Source of the DNA: Populus alba
Taxonomy: Eukaryota > Streptophyta > Magnoliopsida > Malpighiales > Salicaceae
Assembly: GCF_005239225.2 (NCBI RefSeq)
Contig: NC_133287.1
Coordinates: 6,739,493 to 6,803,492 of the forward strand
Reading direction: 5' to 3'
DNA: 64,000 nt
Position numbers and translations under genes: made by a program. Below the pieces are notes generated by a model. The model was given only the letters and a program-made list of their open reading frames with translations, was not told where the DNA came from and ran no database searches. Of the stretch, positions 11,318-22,195 are shown one piece after another (within the stretch, counting starts at the first letter, position 1; every line of letters begins with the position of its first letter).

Positions 11318-14300
11318 TGTTGCTATCTAATTTTTGACCCATGTTTTAATAAATTTTCAGAAAAATCCAAAAATAGAGAAAAATAATGAAAATCCAAAAA
11401 AATATGTTTTTTAATATATTTGTGTCATTTTTAGTATTTTTAGCATTATATCAAAAGAATTTAAATTTTTAAAGATCTTTAAAACGCGTTTGACTTTTTA
11501 CTCGATCTTTTAAAATCATCAATTTTTCTCATTCGAGTCAGTGTTGATAAGAAAAATCTAAAAAAATAAGACAAAAATAATTTAAAGAAAAAAAAAAGTT
11601 GAGGGACCAAGTGTCATAACCCAATTCTGGGTTATTCCTTAAAAAAAATCAATTTTTTTTTCAAAATAAAAATAATAAAATAAAATAAATACCAACAATG
11701 TGGAGAAAGCAGATCAAAGAGGACTAAAAAAATAGGAAAAAAAAAATCAAGCTGTAATTTTTGGAGGAAATTCAAGGCCTAATTGTACCCCATTATGCCT
11801 AAGAATAGATTGAAAAAAAATACAAATTTAAGGTCAAATTAAATGATTATTGGATGAGTTTGTATAAAAATTATGTCCAAGGACATAATTAAATTTTTAA
11901 TAGGCCAATTTGATTTAATCATGGACCAAATTGAATTTTAATTATGTTTAAGAATTAATTTGGGTCCAATTGAAGGATTTAATTAAGTGCAAGGACTTAA
12001 TTATACTTTAAAAGGGTCAAATTAATTTTATTTGGGGCTTAATTGGTGAAAAATTAAGTTTGGGGGCCTAATTTGGGCTTAATTGAGAGGATTTGAACTT
12101 TAAAAGACCAAATTTAAATTTTACCAAGTTAATTGATTGAAATCAAGGGCCAAATTGCAAGAAAATTGAAGTTTTTGGGTCAATTAGGGGTTAAATTAAA
12201 AAAATCCACAGCCAAGGACCGATCTGTAAAAGGCACCGGACTATAGGGGCCTAATTGACAAAAACTGGGGATTAAATTAAAGAAATTCAAAGTATAATGG
12301 TCAATTAGGGGTTAAATTGCATAAATCCAAGATCAAGGACCAATGTGCAAAAGGCGCGTAAATCCAGGGTTCCAATTGAAGTTCAACAAGGGTGTAATTA
12401 CATTAAATCAAAAGTTTAAGGTCAATTAAGGGTACAATTGCAACAAATTGAAGGCGGGAGGACTGCTTTGGAATTTGGAGAAATCCCTAATTTAAACCCA
12501 AAACAGAGTTGTTTTGCGTAAAAAAAAAAAAAGAGGGCCAGATGACGCGTTGTCTGGTCACTATTCATTAACTTCCTCATATTTTTTCCTTGAAAAAACT
12601 GGTTCAGTCACCTCCTTTACAGGTGCATTTAATGTACCTAACGTCCACTAAATTTGCCAAAACTTGCACGAAACTACTCACCAGACATCCCTCTACATCT
12701 GGGTATGGTCTTCACCGGCTCAATGGCATATAAACGGATGTGGCACCACCCCAAAGAGGCCACCTCAGGCAGCCTGCAGGTGCAGATTTGACAGTGCACC
12801 ATGCCTACTTTGAGCCAACGGCTGGGACCCTTCCTAACCGAATCAAGGGCTGAAAATTGTTCCTTTGTAAAGACAAGATTACCCTCTTCCACCCTTGTAA
12901 ATAGGAGCACATTTCACGTCCGGGAGGAGGAAGAAAATTGAACTCAAAGTTGGCCGAAAACCAGCCTTTCCTGCTCATTTTTCCTGCAACTGGTCCTTTC
13001 TCTGCTTTCTCTCTCCACCGTGGCTTTTAGCTACCACCACCTTCATCATCCGTCTTCTCACCATCAAACCATCTCACTTGGTGGTTGCACCACTTCGCTC
13101 TCTCTCCTGTGTAAAACTCTTCTTCTCTGCCACTTTAACCCCGGCAGCAGCGGCCACCACCTTGCCCAGAAGCTCTTTTCCTTCCCAAAGGCAACCAGGG
13201 AAACAACTCTCTCCTCAGCCACTCCAACAGCTCCAATCGCGAGCTTCCCTTCTCTTTTATAGGCCTTTGCTTCTTCTTCTTCTTCTAGTGACAACTAGAG
13301 CCAACCACCGACCTCACCACCTCCAGCCACACTGTGTGCCACCAGTTAGGCCATCAGCTCCCTCAACGCCAGGTAAGCCTCCCTCCTCTCTTCTTCTTCT
13401 TCTTCTTCTTCTTCCTCCTCTTTGCTATTACTTCATGAGAATAGTGCAACGTGAATTATAATTCACCTTGCACTATCTCATACAACTTAGTCACTGGGTT
13501 GCCAGTGACTAAGTTGCTTCGGGTTAGACCTGTCCCAGCCCAGCCCGTCCCTAAATTTTAAAAAAGGAATATGTTAGGCCGAGTTCGACCCAACCATTTT
13601 TGGTCGATATCAGCCCATCTGCTTCTAGGTCTGTGCTTGGCCTATCCCACATGTTTAAATAATATTTAATTAATCAATATGTATATATGATGTTATAAAA
13701 AAAAAACAAAAAATTTCAAAAATCCTTTAAAAAATTGTGATTTTCAAAAATATTTTTCTATCAATTTTTCATAATATTGGGTTGTATATTTACATTGTAA
13801 AATACAAATCTGGTATTAAAATACCTGTTTTTGTTCAAAAATATTTCAAAACATTTCCAAAAAAATAAAATTCATGCATACGGCCAAATCCTAAAATTTT
13901 CCAGGCATATTTTTTTTATATATATATAAAAAGCTAAAAAAAAATTGCATCTTTTCCATATATTTTTTTTCAAAAAAATTAAAAAATGGATATCATAACC
14001 AGTTTGTGATTATCCATTAGAATTTGGCCAACATGTCAAAAATCTTTTTCCAATTTTTTTTAGGATCTAAATGTAGACTTTAATATTTGTGAGGTGTAAA
14101 ATTACATGATAAAGTACACCCCCAAGTATTAAATATACAAGCTGTAAAAATACGATACTAAAATTTAGATTTTAGAATGGTTAGGATTTAATCTGATAAG
14201 GTAGAGACTCTCTTATGAAGAGAGATCTTTTTTGAGCCTTAGAAAAGACCAACAAATAGAAACTCGACTTAGAAAAAACAATCAAACAACAATGCAGCTT

Positions 14301-15987
14301 ACCTTAGGTAGGGTGTACTAGGGGTGATGTGTTTTCTCATTGCACAACCAATCATTTACTTAGACTATTGCAGACCATAGGTTCTTAGTGACCATAATAC
14401 TTGGTGGCAACTTCTAAACAGTAATCATAATTTTATGATTAAATCCAAAAACCCTTCCCAACACACAACACCTCACACAGGAGGCACGACAAAAAGCCTC
14501 CGTCGTCGCCCCGCGACACCAAGTTTGGAGACCTAGCAACATATTTGCCTATAAATAGGAGTTTCCAACACTTGTGTAAAGGGGGGCAATTTTACATAAT
14601 TGAAAAAAAAACACAAAAAACCCTAAAAATTAGAACCCTTTCTTTTCCCTCACTAAAGCCGCCACCTACTCCCGATCTCTACCAAAAAAAGAAGTCGTTG
14701 CCCCCCCAAGCTTTTGATTTTCCTTCACCACAAAAGACTGCCGAACACCAGCCCTTTCTTTATTTTCATCTAACTTGAGCAGACCCAGCGCCCCTATCCA
14801 ACAGTTTCACAGTCGGTTCCACCATCTCCTCCTTCCTTGCCCCCTTGCCAGACAAACTAGAACCGGCCACTCCTTCAGCACCCATAAGAGACCGCCTCAC
14901 TCTCCCTTCCCCTTTACCAGCAGTTCTTCCCCCACAGAACAGCCTCACTTCCCGATCTCTTCATCTTACAACCCGAAAGAAACCCACCATCAACACCGAA
15001 ACCTTTCCGTTAGTGGCGTCTTCTTCTCCTCTGGTCTCATCAACAACAACCGGCTAATAAACGAAGCCCACCATAGTAGCAGCCAATCTCCTTAACTGCC
15101 AACCAGCTAGCTTGCCAAGGCCGAATCAAAGCCTCCAATAGCAGCTAGAGCACAACAACGCCCACAGACTCAGATTTGTCTGCTTTCCTCCCCAACAACA
15201 GCACCCTCTCACAGCAAATCGAGAGGAAGAAAGAAGATCGCGTACAGATCTAAAAAGGAAAGAGAAAGTAGAATCAACTGGTTGCGATTTTGTCGTTTGT
15301 GCAGGTCACCGTCGGCGAGGAAAAGAAACCGGGAAGAAGTCGTTACAGACCCCTGCTTACTTGGTCTTCTGGTGGCGGTTCGTGAACCCACACACCGCTA
15401 GTGGCTGTGGCGCGTGGAGGAGATGTGCCGCCACTGTTCCTGCTGTCGTTGGGGCTTCACATAACCCTTTCTCGCAATTTTGGAGTTTTAGGGGTTGTTT
15501 TGTAATTTTTTAAGTGTTTAATGTAATTTTTGTTTAGTTTTTGAATTTTTTTTTTATAATTTGTAGTGTGTAAGAAAAAAAAATAGTAAAAGTCTATGAG
15601 TGTTTGTGTTGTATTTGTTTTATGGATTTTTTATTTATTTATGATAAAATTGCAAAGAATAAAGAAGAATTTAATATTTTGATTTGCTCACGGCCAAGAA
15701 TAATGAATTTATACGTAAGTTGTATTTCTAATATCCATGAAAATATAATTATTAAAACTTCCTTAACACATCAAAGCCACGAAGTAGCTTACCTCAGGTA
15801 GGGTGTGTTAAGCGTGCTAATACCTTCTCTAATTACAACCAGTCTTTTGCCCATGAATCTCTGACAAGACAAGTATATCCGGGTCTCCTAGTAGCGTCCT
15901 CAATAAAATACTAGGTGGCGACTCCTAATCAATCAAGCAAACAAAAACAAAAATAGCCAGCCAATATCGCGCGAGTGACGTGCGACA
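11318..15987. mobile_element. Solo LTR of a Ty3/gypsy-type retrotransposon (outer), interrupted
   Basis: It begins TGTTGCTATC and ends GTGCGACA, and is flanked by the perfect 5-bp duplication ATGAC (11313-11317 and 15988-15992). Removing the nested inner LTR leaves about 1.76 kb. Near the right end are the words GCTTACCTCAGGTAGGG, GTGCTAATACC and CTAGGTGGCGACTCC, typical of long LTRs of plant gypsy elements of the Tat/Ogre kind. No internal retrotransposon sequence remains. The CT-rich internal part yields spurious ORFs. Confidence 0.8.
11612..14518. mobile_element. Solo LTR (inner), nested
   Basis: It starts TGTCATAACCC and ends CGCGACA, with the 5-bp duplication CCAAG at 11607-11611 and 14519-14523. 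The outer LTR resumes exactly where its paralog near 30170 continues (GGACCAAGTTTG). At 2.9 kb it is long for a solo LTR. Its first 900 bp contain quasi-repeats of a TCAATTAGGGGTTAAATT phrase, including a ~120-bp segment repeated at about 12178 and 12298. The 32-33 kb solo LTR is a relative with the same general plan. Confidence 0.75.
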
Positions 15988-15992
15988 ATGAC

Positions 15993-17180
15993 AATGACAT
16001 ATAATAATAGATTACAATGGTTGAAATAGGGTGGAACATAAAAATCTAAGGCCATGAAGAGAAAGCTTTATTACGATTGACTTATTTTAAAAAATTACAA
16101 TATCTTAAATAAATTTAAAAACCAACTTAGACAAATTAAAAAAATCCAAAAAATTATAAAAAAATAAAAAATTATAAATAAACTAAGAAAAATAAAATTA
16201 TCAATTTTGTCAATACTTGATTATCTAAACTAAATAGGAAAAAAATAAAATTATAAAATAAAAAAATTATGCTCAATGAAATAAAATAATAATAATCATT
16301 TTTTTTAATAATATTAATAATACGTAGCGAAGAAAAATGCAAGCAAAGGAGCGTGAAACTCATAATCTTGAAGAGTATAGCTTAACTGGTAAGACATTGG
16401 GTTTACTTTTTAGAGGTCACCAGTTCAAGTCCTATAAACCTCAGGGTCATTAAAGATTTACATATGATCATTAACTTTAGAGCCTGTGGGATAAGTCGAG
16501 ATATATGCAAGTTAGCCCGAATAAATATGTTAATAATAAAAAAAAATAAGAAGACGTGTCAAACTCCATGCCATAAATGTTCAATGATGAAAGCTGTGTA
16601 TGATTCTTCATATTCTATATCTTGACAGAAATTATATAAGAAGTCAGATATATGATCAGTTATCGTAGCAAACTTCTTAAGGAATCATTTTCATATGATT
16701 TGTTGTTGTCGGATTTTAGTAAGAATACATATCTCTTCCTAATCTTTCGTTTTTCTTTGTTAAAAGTAAAGTATTCTTAAAAAAAAAAAAAATAGAAAGA
16801 AGAATCGACACAAACTATGGAAAAAAAAAAACATAAATGTCAATTGAGCTAAATGCTATGCTATGCTATGCTGGCTGCTCAACTAAGTTGCTCCATTTGT
16901 CATGTCTCTTACTAATAATTCTTATATTAGAGACCCTTTCTACAATAAATAAGAGATTTTATCAGTAAAGAAAATTTATTATATGATTTGTCATGTAATT
17001 TTGATTTTTTTTGCTTACCATCATTAGAAAGGTTCTCAGAATATTTCCATATATTGAAATCGATACATGAAAGACGTCACACACCTTAAATTTATATTGT
17101 GCTGGATCGTTTTTAATAATAAACAATGATTAAAAATTATTTTATAAATTATGCACATAACGACGATACATCGACCCAAT
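15993..17180. other. Spacer between A promoter and B1 with SINE and copia scraps
   Basis: Sequence from 15993 continues the A-gene upstream spacer (GATTACAATGGTTGAAATAGG, also at about 29311, 38090 and 58395). A SINE follows at about 16371-16545. The stretch 16860-17060 matches the DNA preceding the copia fragments of other units (GGCTGCTCA.C.AAGTT, ATGATTTGTCATGTAATTT) and ends in the copia integrase remnant KYSENLSND on the minus strand. 17061-17180, the 3' flank of B1, is not shared with the other units. Confidence 0.6.
16371..16545 (+). mobile_element. tRNA-derived SINE
   Basis: The head contains RNA polymerase III-type boxes: A box TAGCTTAACTGGTAAGAC and B box AGTTCAAGTCC. The body has GGTCATTAAAGATTTACAT and GCCTGTGGGATAAGTCGAG, and the tail is A-rich (AATAATAAAAAAAAATAAG). 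It resembles the SINEs of Salicaceae. Target duplications could not be identified. Confidence 0.6.
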
Positions 17181-18611
17181 TCATTTGTCTTTCCATGACT
17201 CAACAAGTTTAGACAAAGCCACCCGAGAAGAACCACCCTCGTTCAATGCAGCCTCTGCTGCAATTTTCATGGCTATGGTTCGCTCCCTAATCAACTTACC
17301 TTCCTCGGACTCCATCAACCCTAGAACTCGCTCCTCCACCTCGGCCGAGCTCACAAATCCGTTGTCAGATTCATTCATCGGCAACGCAAGTTTCATTTCC
17401 TCCACCAAGAAGATCCTATTGAGCCTCTGCTCTGCGTATAGTGGCCAAGCCACCAATGGCACACCTGCGCAAACTGCTTCCAGCACCGAGTTCCATCCAC
17501 AATGACTTACGAACCCGCCTACCGATGGATGGTTCAGCACCGCTACTTGCGGAGCCCACGACTTCAGCACGAGTCCCCTCTCCTTGGTTCGATCCAAGAA
17601 ACCTTCAGGTAGCAATGAGTCTAAATCAATGTTTGGATGTGCCGAGAGTTCCACGCTTTTGTTATCAGAAGGTGGATTCCGAACCACCCACAAGAACCTG
17701 TGGCCACTTCTCTCCAACCCGAAAGCTATTTCTCTTAACTGTTCCTTGGAGAACAGCCCCAAACTACCAAAACATAGAAAAACAACACTTCCAACTGGTT
17801 GCGAGTCCAGCCATGTTAGACACTCCAGCGTCGTACCATTGCGAGTGCCTGCATCATCTTTAGGACCTTCAGTGGCTATCAATGGTCCGATACAGTAAAT
17901 TGGCGGTGTGCGGTTATTGGGTACACACAATCCCTCGGATGTTGTTTTCACAGCTCTGGCTTCAAGTGATGCAAAAGTGTTTACAACGATTCCTGCCGAT
18001 TCGGGAAAGCTGCTTGAGGAATCTAAAAAGTATTTATAGGCCTTATCGTCGCGATGAAGTACCGGTATTGGCATGTCAGACGATGGAATTGGTGGAACAC
18101 CGGGAATATGGAGAAGGGACTTTAGATCTTTAAGGCTTTTTGTGGTGGTGTTATGAATGGTTGGGAAATAAAGGAAAATAGCGAGAACACCAGCACCAGA
18201 AGTGAAGAAGTGGTAGCCAGGGATATTGAGTTCCTTGGCAACAGAGAGAGCAGCACAGCAAAAGAAGTCCACGACAAGTCCATGAATGGTGTAGTTTTTG
18301 GAAATGAACAGTAGTTGTTCACGAACGTGAGGATTGCTGAGGCGAAGGACCTCAAAAGCGAGTTCTTCATGATGGGTGGTTTTTGTAGAAGGGAGGGTTA
18401 CAGTAGGAAGATGGTGGAATTTGATCGAGGGAATGGTGGCAGCAACGTTGGCAATGTATGGGGCAGTGGAGCCAGAATCATAGGGCACAGTAGTGATGAG
18501 TATGTGAATAGAAAGGGAAGGTTTTTGGGTCAATAAGAGTTTACCTAGCTCCACCATAGATATCAAATGACCAATAGGTGGTGATGGGTACAGAACTATG
18601 GCCTCTTCCAT
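17181..18611 (-). CDS. UDP-glycosyltransferase, UGT88-type, B1 (intact)
   Basis: Single-exon ORF of 476 residues, ATG at 18611. Catalytic His15 (PSPPIGH) and Asp115 (VVDFFC) are present. The PSPG box spans residues 352-395, from [10 protein letters not shown] through HCGWNS (370-375) to LYAEQ with the terminal Gln linked to UDP-glucose use. The enzyme should glucosylate a small hydroxylated acceptor in the cytosol, and UGT88 relatives use phenolics. B1 differs from B2-B5 mainly in the N-terminal half (REQLLF near residue 100, VLAIFLY near 144). It ends SWKDK where the others end SWKHK. It retains the fullest promoter of the B group, and its 3' flank lacks most of the copia fragment found behind B2-B5. 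Confidence 0.94.
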   Translation of the reverse strand: MEEAIVLYPSPPIGHLISMVELGKLLLTQKPSLSIHILITTVPYDSGSTAPYIANVAATIPSIKFHHLPTVTLPSTKTTHHEELAFEVLRLSNPHVREQLLFISKNYTIHGLVVDFFCCAALSVAKELNIPGYHFFTSGAGVLAIFLYFPTIHNTTTKSLKDLKSLLHIPGVPPIPSSDMPIPVLHRDDKAYKYFLDSSSSFPESAGIVVNTFASLEARAVKTTSEGLCVPNNRTPPIYCIGPLIATEGPKDDAGTRNGTTLECLTWLDSQPVGSVVFLCFGSLGLFSKEQLREIAFGLERSGHRFLWVVRNPPSDNKSVELSAHPNIDLDSLLPEGFLDRTKERGLVLKSWAPQVAVLNHPSVGGFVSHCGWNSVLEAVCAGVPLVAWPLYAEQRLNRIFLVEEMKLALPMNESDNGFVSSAEVEERVLGLMESEEGKLIRERTIAMKIAAEAALNEGGSSRVALSKLVESWKDK

Positions 18612-19062
18612 GGCTGCTAGAGCCCTTTCCTATACCTCTGTGTACTTGGAGAGACACAAAGAGAGAGAGCAAGCAATCTGTGTGGAGCAGTTTCAAAAAG
18701 AAAGGAATAAGGTCACAAACAGCATCTGAGCATGAAATAGGGTCATATACAGCATCTCAGCAGTTTCAATGATCTATTTATATTCGTACTAGACAATCGT
18801 TCTCAAAGTCTTTCATCTTGGTAGATCACGTGCTCTGCCAGAACAATAATATCGTAGCAACCTACCAGTCAAACCTAAAATTCTTATAGCAGGACAAAAT
18901 CCAGGACAGTGAAAATAATAATTTAAGCAAAATATAGTAGTCAGCACTGACGTCAGAATCCGTGTCTTTTAGACTTTTAGTAGCCAAGATCCATCTTCTA
19001 AATTTTGAAGGCAAAAGAAGACAATTGCATTTATCTTTCCTTCATATGTGGTCTGCGTTAAG
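18612..19062 (-). promoter_or_regulatory. UGT-B1 promoter
   Basis: On the minus strand a good TATA box (TATAAATA, 18775-18782) lies about 165 bp before the ATG. Farther up are a G-box CACGTG (18827-18832) and the palindrome TGACGTCA (18948-18955), a binding site for TGA-type bZIP factors linked in other plants to xenobiotic, salicylate and defence induction. The 5'UTR has a GA-rich stretch. The combination suggests inducible expression, but this is inferred from motifs only. Confidence 0.6.
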
Positions 19063-19072
19063 CGTGGACTCC

Positions 19073-19256
19073 GTTCCAGGCGGCGTAACATGGTGGCAAA
19101 GGGCTTAAAATCTACACAGCAGGTCTCAAGTTTGAATCAGGGTGTGCATCTCTTGTAAGAGTCTGGGATAGTCAGGGTTTTACTCACTTACCTGGGCCCA
19201 CAAAGTGCGCTTTCCGAAAGGTGGGATTTCCTCGAATCCAAAAAAAGAAAAAGTTA
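19073..19256 (+). mobile_element. SINE with target-site duplication
   Basis: The insert is flanked by CGTGGACTCC at 19063-19072 and 19257-19266; other units have one uninterrupted copy (for example near 24792). It carries a tRNA-like head (GGCGGCGTAACATGGTGGCAA, B-box-like CAAGTTTGAATC) and an A-rich 3' end (CCAAAAAAAGAAAAAG). It is a different subfamily from the SINE at 16371. Confidence 0.75.
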
Positions 19257-19266
19257 CGTGGACTCC

Positions 19267-19440
19267 CGCTTCATAAGTGTTCTCAGAGAAGGAAAAAATC
19301 GAGACCGACTCATTTAATAAGTTATAATAATTTTGATAATATAAATAAAAAATATAATGATAATAATTAAATTGATAAAAAAATAAAAAAAACCGATTGA
19401 AGACCATTCATATGGTGATGGGGTAAAAAAATCATAAAAA
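19267..19440 (-). pseudogene. UGT subtype-A 5' stub (RA1), most eroded
   Basis: The AT-rich joint (GTGTTCTCAGAGAAGG...ATAATGATAAT) and a vestige of the A-gene start (CATATGGTGATGGGGTA) are present. The sequence then departs into A-rich DNA before reaching the start codon. Confidence 0.55.
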
Positions 19441-19494
19441 AATATTTAAATTCAATTAAAAAAAATAATAACTTGAAAAAGAAAAATGGTTTAA

Positions 19495-20135
19495 CGAACA
19501 TACCATAAAGTGTTGAGTGCGGTTGTCAACGAACTGTTGCACTCTTTTTTGGTGATCTTCACTCAGCACGTGTATCTCCACAAAAATCTCTATTGGGCTT
19601 GACTCACGTCCAAGAGCCGTAGTCTATAAGAAAAAAAATGTTACAAATTAAATATATTTATAAATAACAGCAAATTAATTAGATAGATGTCATTAAAATT
19701 AATCTTATTATCCGTTTTGTATGTGCAATAAACAGAACGGAGCCACCGGTGTGCATTGTTAACAAACCATGAATTTGCTGGTTCTGGTTCTTGGCACCAG
19801 ACTGGGAGCGTCGTGTGAACCGTTTGGACTTCACGTGTTGAATATATTGCGCCTATATATCCTTCAGGATGTATGGCAGCCTGAAATCCTTTCAAACTAT
19901 CACGTCATTCCAGCTTGGTAGAGCGTCATCCCTGGCATATTTTTTAGCTTTTTTTCATGCCTCATATCAAAAGTCACGCAACCTATATGATACAAATATA
20001 TTTTATATGAGTTAATAACAAATGAGATTTATTATATAATGTTTTTTAAAATATGGTATTGTTTTCGATGTTACCTAGTTGCAGCGTGATTCTCCCAAAT
20101 CCTCCTCACAACATTAGTATTTGTGCTATCCCACT
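19495..20135 (-). pseudogene. Plant Ptta/En/Spm-type transposase (transposase_24) fragment
   Basis: Three minus-strand segments read in family order. WDSTNTNVVRRIWENHA is at about 20075-20130, followed by a likely splice donor GTAAC. FWYEAWKKAKKYARDDALPSW is at about 19910-19970. A third runs from SLKGFQAAIHPEGYI through a GRESSPIEIFVE block at about 19500-19640. The 19641-19895 part, rich in Trp and Tyr, is not clearly of this family. Stops and frame changes make it a relic. It has no visible terminal repeats. Confidence 0.5.
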
Positions 20136-20174
20136 TGAATTTTTTTTGTGCATAAAATTTTTGTAAGAAATAAA

Positions 20175-20735
20175 TCAATAATTAAGATATGTGCAAGGGA
20201 CTCTCTGCTATGGCATTGAGTATGTGAGAGATCAATCAACAACTCTTATTGGATTTTATTGTGCAAATTAGGCAAGAAGTGAAGATGATAGCAGGAGCAC
20301 CTCTGGCTATACATTTAGCTTTGGAAGTGGAGCATTCTCTTGGGTCTTTGTGAAACAGAACACAATGACATTATAAGCTACAGAAGCTGAGTATGTCTCA
20401 GCATCTGAAGCAACAACTCAGGCCATTTGGTTAAGATTTATTCTTGATGAGTTTGGTGAAATGCAAGCTGAAGCAGCACCTCTGTTTTGTGATAACATGT
20501 TAGCAATTTCAATGGCTAAGAATCCTATTTTTCATCAAAGAACCAGATACATAATAGAAAGTATCATTTCATAAAAAAAAAAACTCCACAAGAAGGAGTG
20601 ATAAATATGCAATTCTATAGAAGTGAAGAACAACTAGCAAATATCTTCACGAAAGGATTGCCTAAAAATAAAAAACAGATTCAAGCAACTAAGATTGAAA
20701 CTTGAAGTTAAACCAGTAACCAGCTTAGAAGAGGC
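20175..20735 (+). pseudogene. Ty1/copia RNase H fragment (3' end of pol)
   Basis: The plus strand reads a copia RNase H: RYVQGTLCYGIEYV, a SEDDSRSTSGYTF-like segment, EAEYVSASEATTQAIWL, LFCDN and LANIFTKGLP. Stops interrupt it, for example in the segments near 20271 and 20374. A purine-rich tract (TTAGAAGAGGC, 20725-20735) precedes the LTR. Everything upstream of RNase H is missing. Confidence 0.8.
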
Positions 20736-21118
20736 TGTTGAAAGTTAAGTTGATTGCTTGGTCTTTAAACCTTGTAAGTAAATCTTGTAGGCTATAATGA
20801 GAAGAATGAAGAATGAAAAATGGAAGAATATTTCTGTTAAAAACAGTTAAAGCAGTTACAGCAATTACAATCGGTTTTTTCTATTAATTTCTGTTATAAC
20901 TGTTTCTTGTATAGGTATAAGAATCGTAGCCCTTAATCATTGGATGGTTAGAGATGATTTGATTCCTAAATTCTAGGAATCTGTTATTAATTGCATGTAA
21001 CATATATAAAAGCAGGATTCTTGCACTGATAAATTTAGTTGAACAAAATACACAAATTCTTCGCATCTTCTTTGCAAAACTCTTCTTCTACAAACTCTTT
21101 TTAAAAAAACTAAAAACA
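20736..21118 (+). mobile_element. 3' LTR of the copia fragment
   Basis: It starts TGTTGAAAGTTAAG directly after the polypurine tract and ends near CTAAAAACA at 21118, where UGT-A homology begins (CCAAGTAATACACTT). It includes a TATATAAAAGCAGG TATA motif at about 21003. No 5' LTR or target duplication was found, so the left part has been deleted together with the 3' half of the A pseudogene. Confidence 0.65.
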
Positions 21119-21917
21119 ACCAAGTAATACACTTATGTGCATCTTCAGGACTGGTCTTGCTGCTACCACCTCTTTTATCATCAGCTACAATCAATGGACC
21201 TATGCAATAAATCAGTGGCGTGGGGTTATCAGGCACACAGAGCCCATCTGATATTGCCCTTACAACTTCGGACTCGAGGAATTCCAATGTGTTGATTATA
21301 ATCCCAGCTGCTTGAGGGACTTGAGTGGCAAAATCAAGGAAGTATTGATAGGCCTTATTGTCCCGCTCAAGAAAAGGCTATGGCATGTCAATAGCAAGAA
21401 CTGGTAACAAGCCAGGAACATTAAGAAAGTGCTCTTTCATATCTTTGAAACTTTTGGTGGTGTTTTGGTGAAGGGTAGGGAGGTGAAGATATAAAGCAAG
21501 AAAGCAAGCACCGGAAGTGGTAAAAAAGTAACTAGGAATGTGAAGTTCATCGGCCACAGAAAGACCAGAAGTGCAAAAGAAGTCCATAATAAGACCATGA
21601 ATTTTAAACGTTTTGGATATGTTGATGAGTTCTTAATGAACACGAGGTTTGATGAAGTGAAGGACCTCTAAAGTGAGTACTTCAAGGGGGGTTGCAGCTG
21701 TGGAAGCTGGGGTAACAATGGGGAGATGACGGAATTTGATGGAGGGAACACTGGCAGAAACTGTGGAAATGTATTTATCGGTTCTTCCTGCAATATAGGG
21801 TGCTGCAGCAATGAGAATGTGGATGGAAAGGGCAGGTCTATGAGTGAGCAATAGTTTGCCTAGCTCCACCATAGACACCAAGTGGCCAACATGTGGTGAT
21901 GGGTAGAACAAAAACAA
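21119..21917 (-). pseudogene. UGT subtype-A pseudogene (A'), both ends lost
   Basis: Nearly identical to residues ~10-270 of UGT-A at 9694-11127, but broken in several ways. The start codon and first few codons are deleted: GGGTA is joined to GAACAAAAAC, removing about 42 bp at a short TAGA/TA similarity. A stop follows PRVH near 21635 and another follows AIDMP near 21380. The C-terminal third with the PSPG box is replaced by a copia LTR at 21118. The residual UGT promoter upstream (21918-22080) is still recognisable. It cannot produce a working enzyme. Confidence 0.9.
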
Positions 21918-22089
21918 GCTCTATACAAGTAGAGGATGGAGTGTAGGAGAGAATTAAGCAGGCTACAAAGTTTTGTAATGTGAGGCAAGATCGTTTATTA
22001 TTTATTAATTTACTTGGTGATAACACAAGTAACAAGACAATATCACATACAAATATAAATATAAGTCAACTATTTATATTTATTTTATA

Positions 22090-22192
22090 GAAATTATTAA
22101 TTCAAGTCTCATAAATTTCAAGATAACTGGATGCTTATATGATCATTAATTTTAGAACCCATAAAATTAATAGAGATATATATAAGTTGGTG
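22090..22192 (+). mobile_element. Truncated SINE 3' part
   Basis: TTCAAGTCTCATAAATTTCA, ATGATCATTAATTTTAGA and GAGATATATATAAGTTGG match the second half of the SINE at 16371-16545. It is cut by the CACTA element starting at 22196. Confidence 0.45.
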
Positions 22193-22195
22193 GAA

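Noticed and set aside
13020..15391. Several overlapping ORFs in a C-rich, CT-repeat region.
   Set aside because: They lie inside two nested solo LTRs, occur in all frames, have low-complexity composition, and match no domain.
16371..16450. A tRNA-like segment with A and B boxes.
   Set aside because: No cloverleaf with paired acceptor stem and a SINE body follows; it is a tRNA-derived SINE head. The same holds at 19073 and 36952.
17441..18536. Plus-strand ORFs opposite the UGT genes, repeated at every B locus.
   Set aside because: They are antisense shadows of the conserved UGT coding sequence, recurring only because the genes are duplicated.
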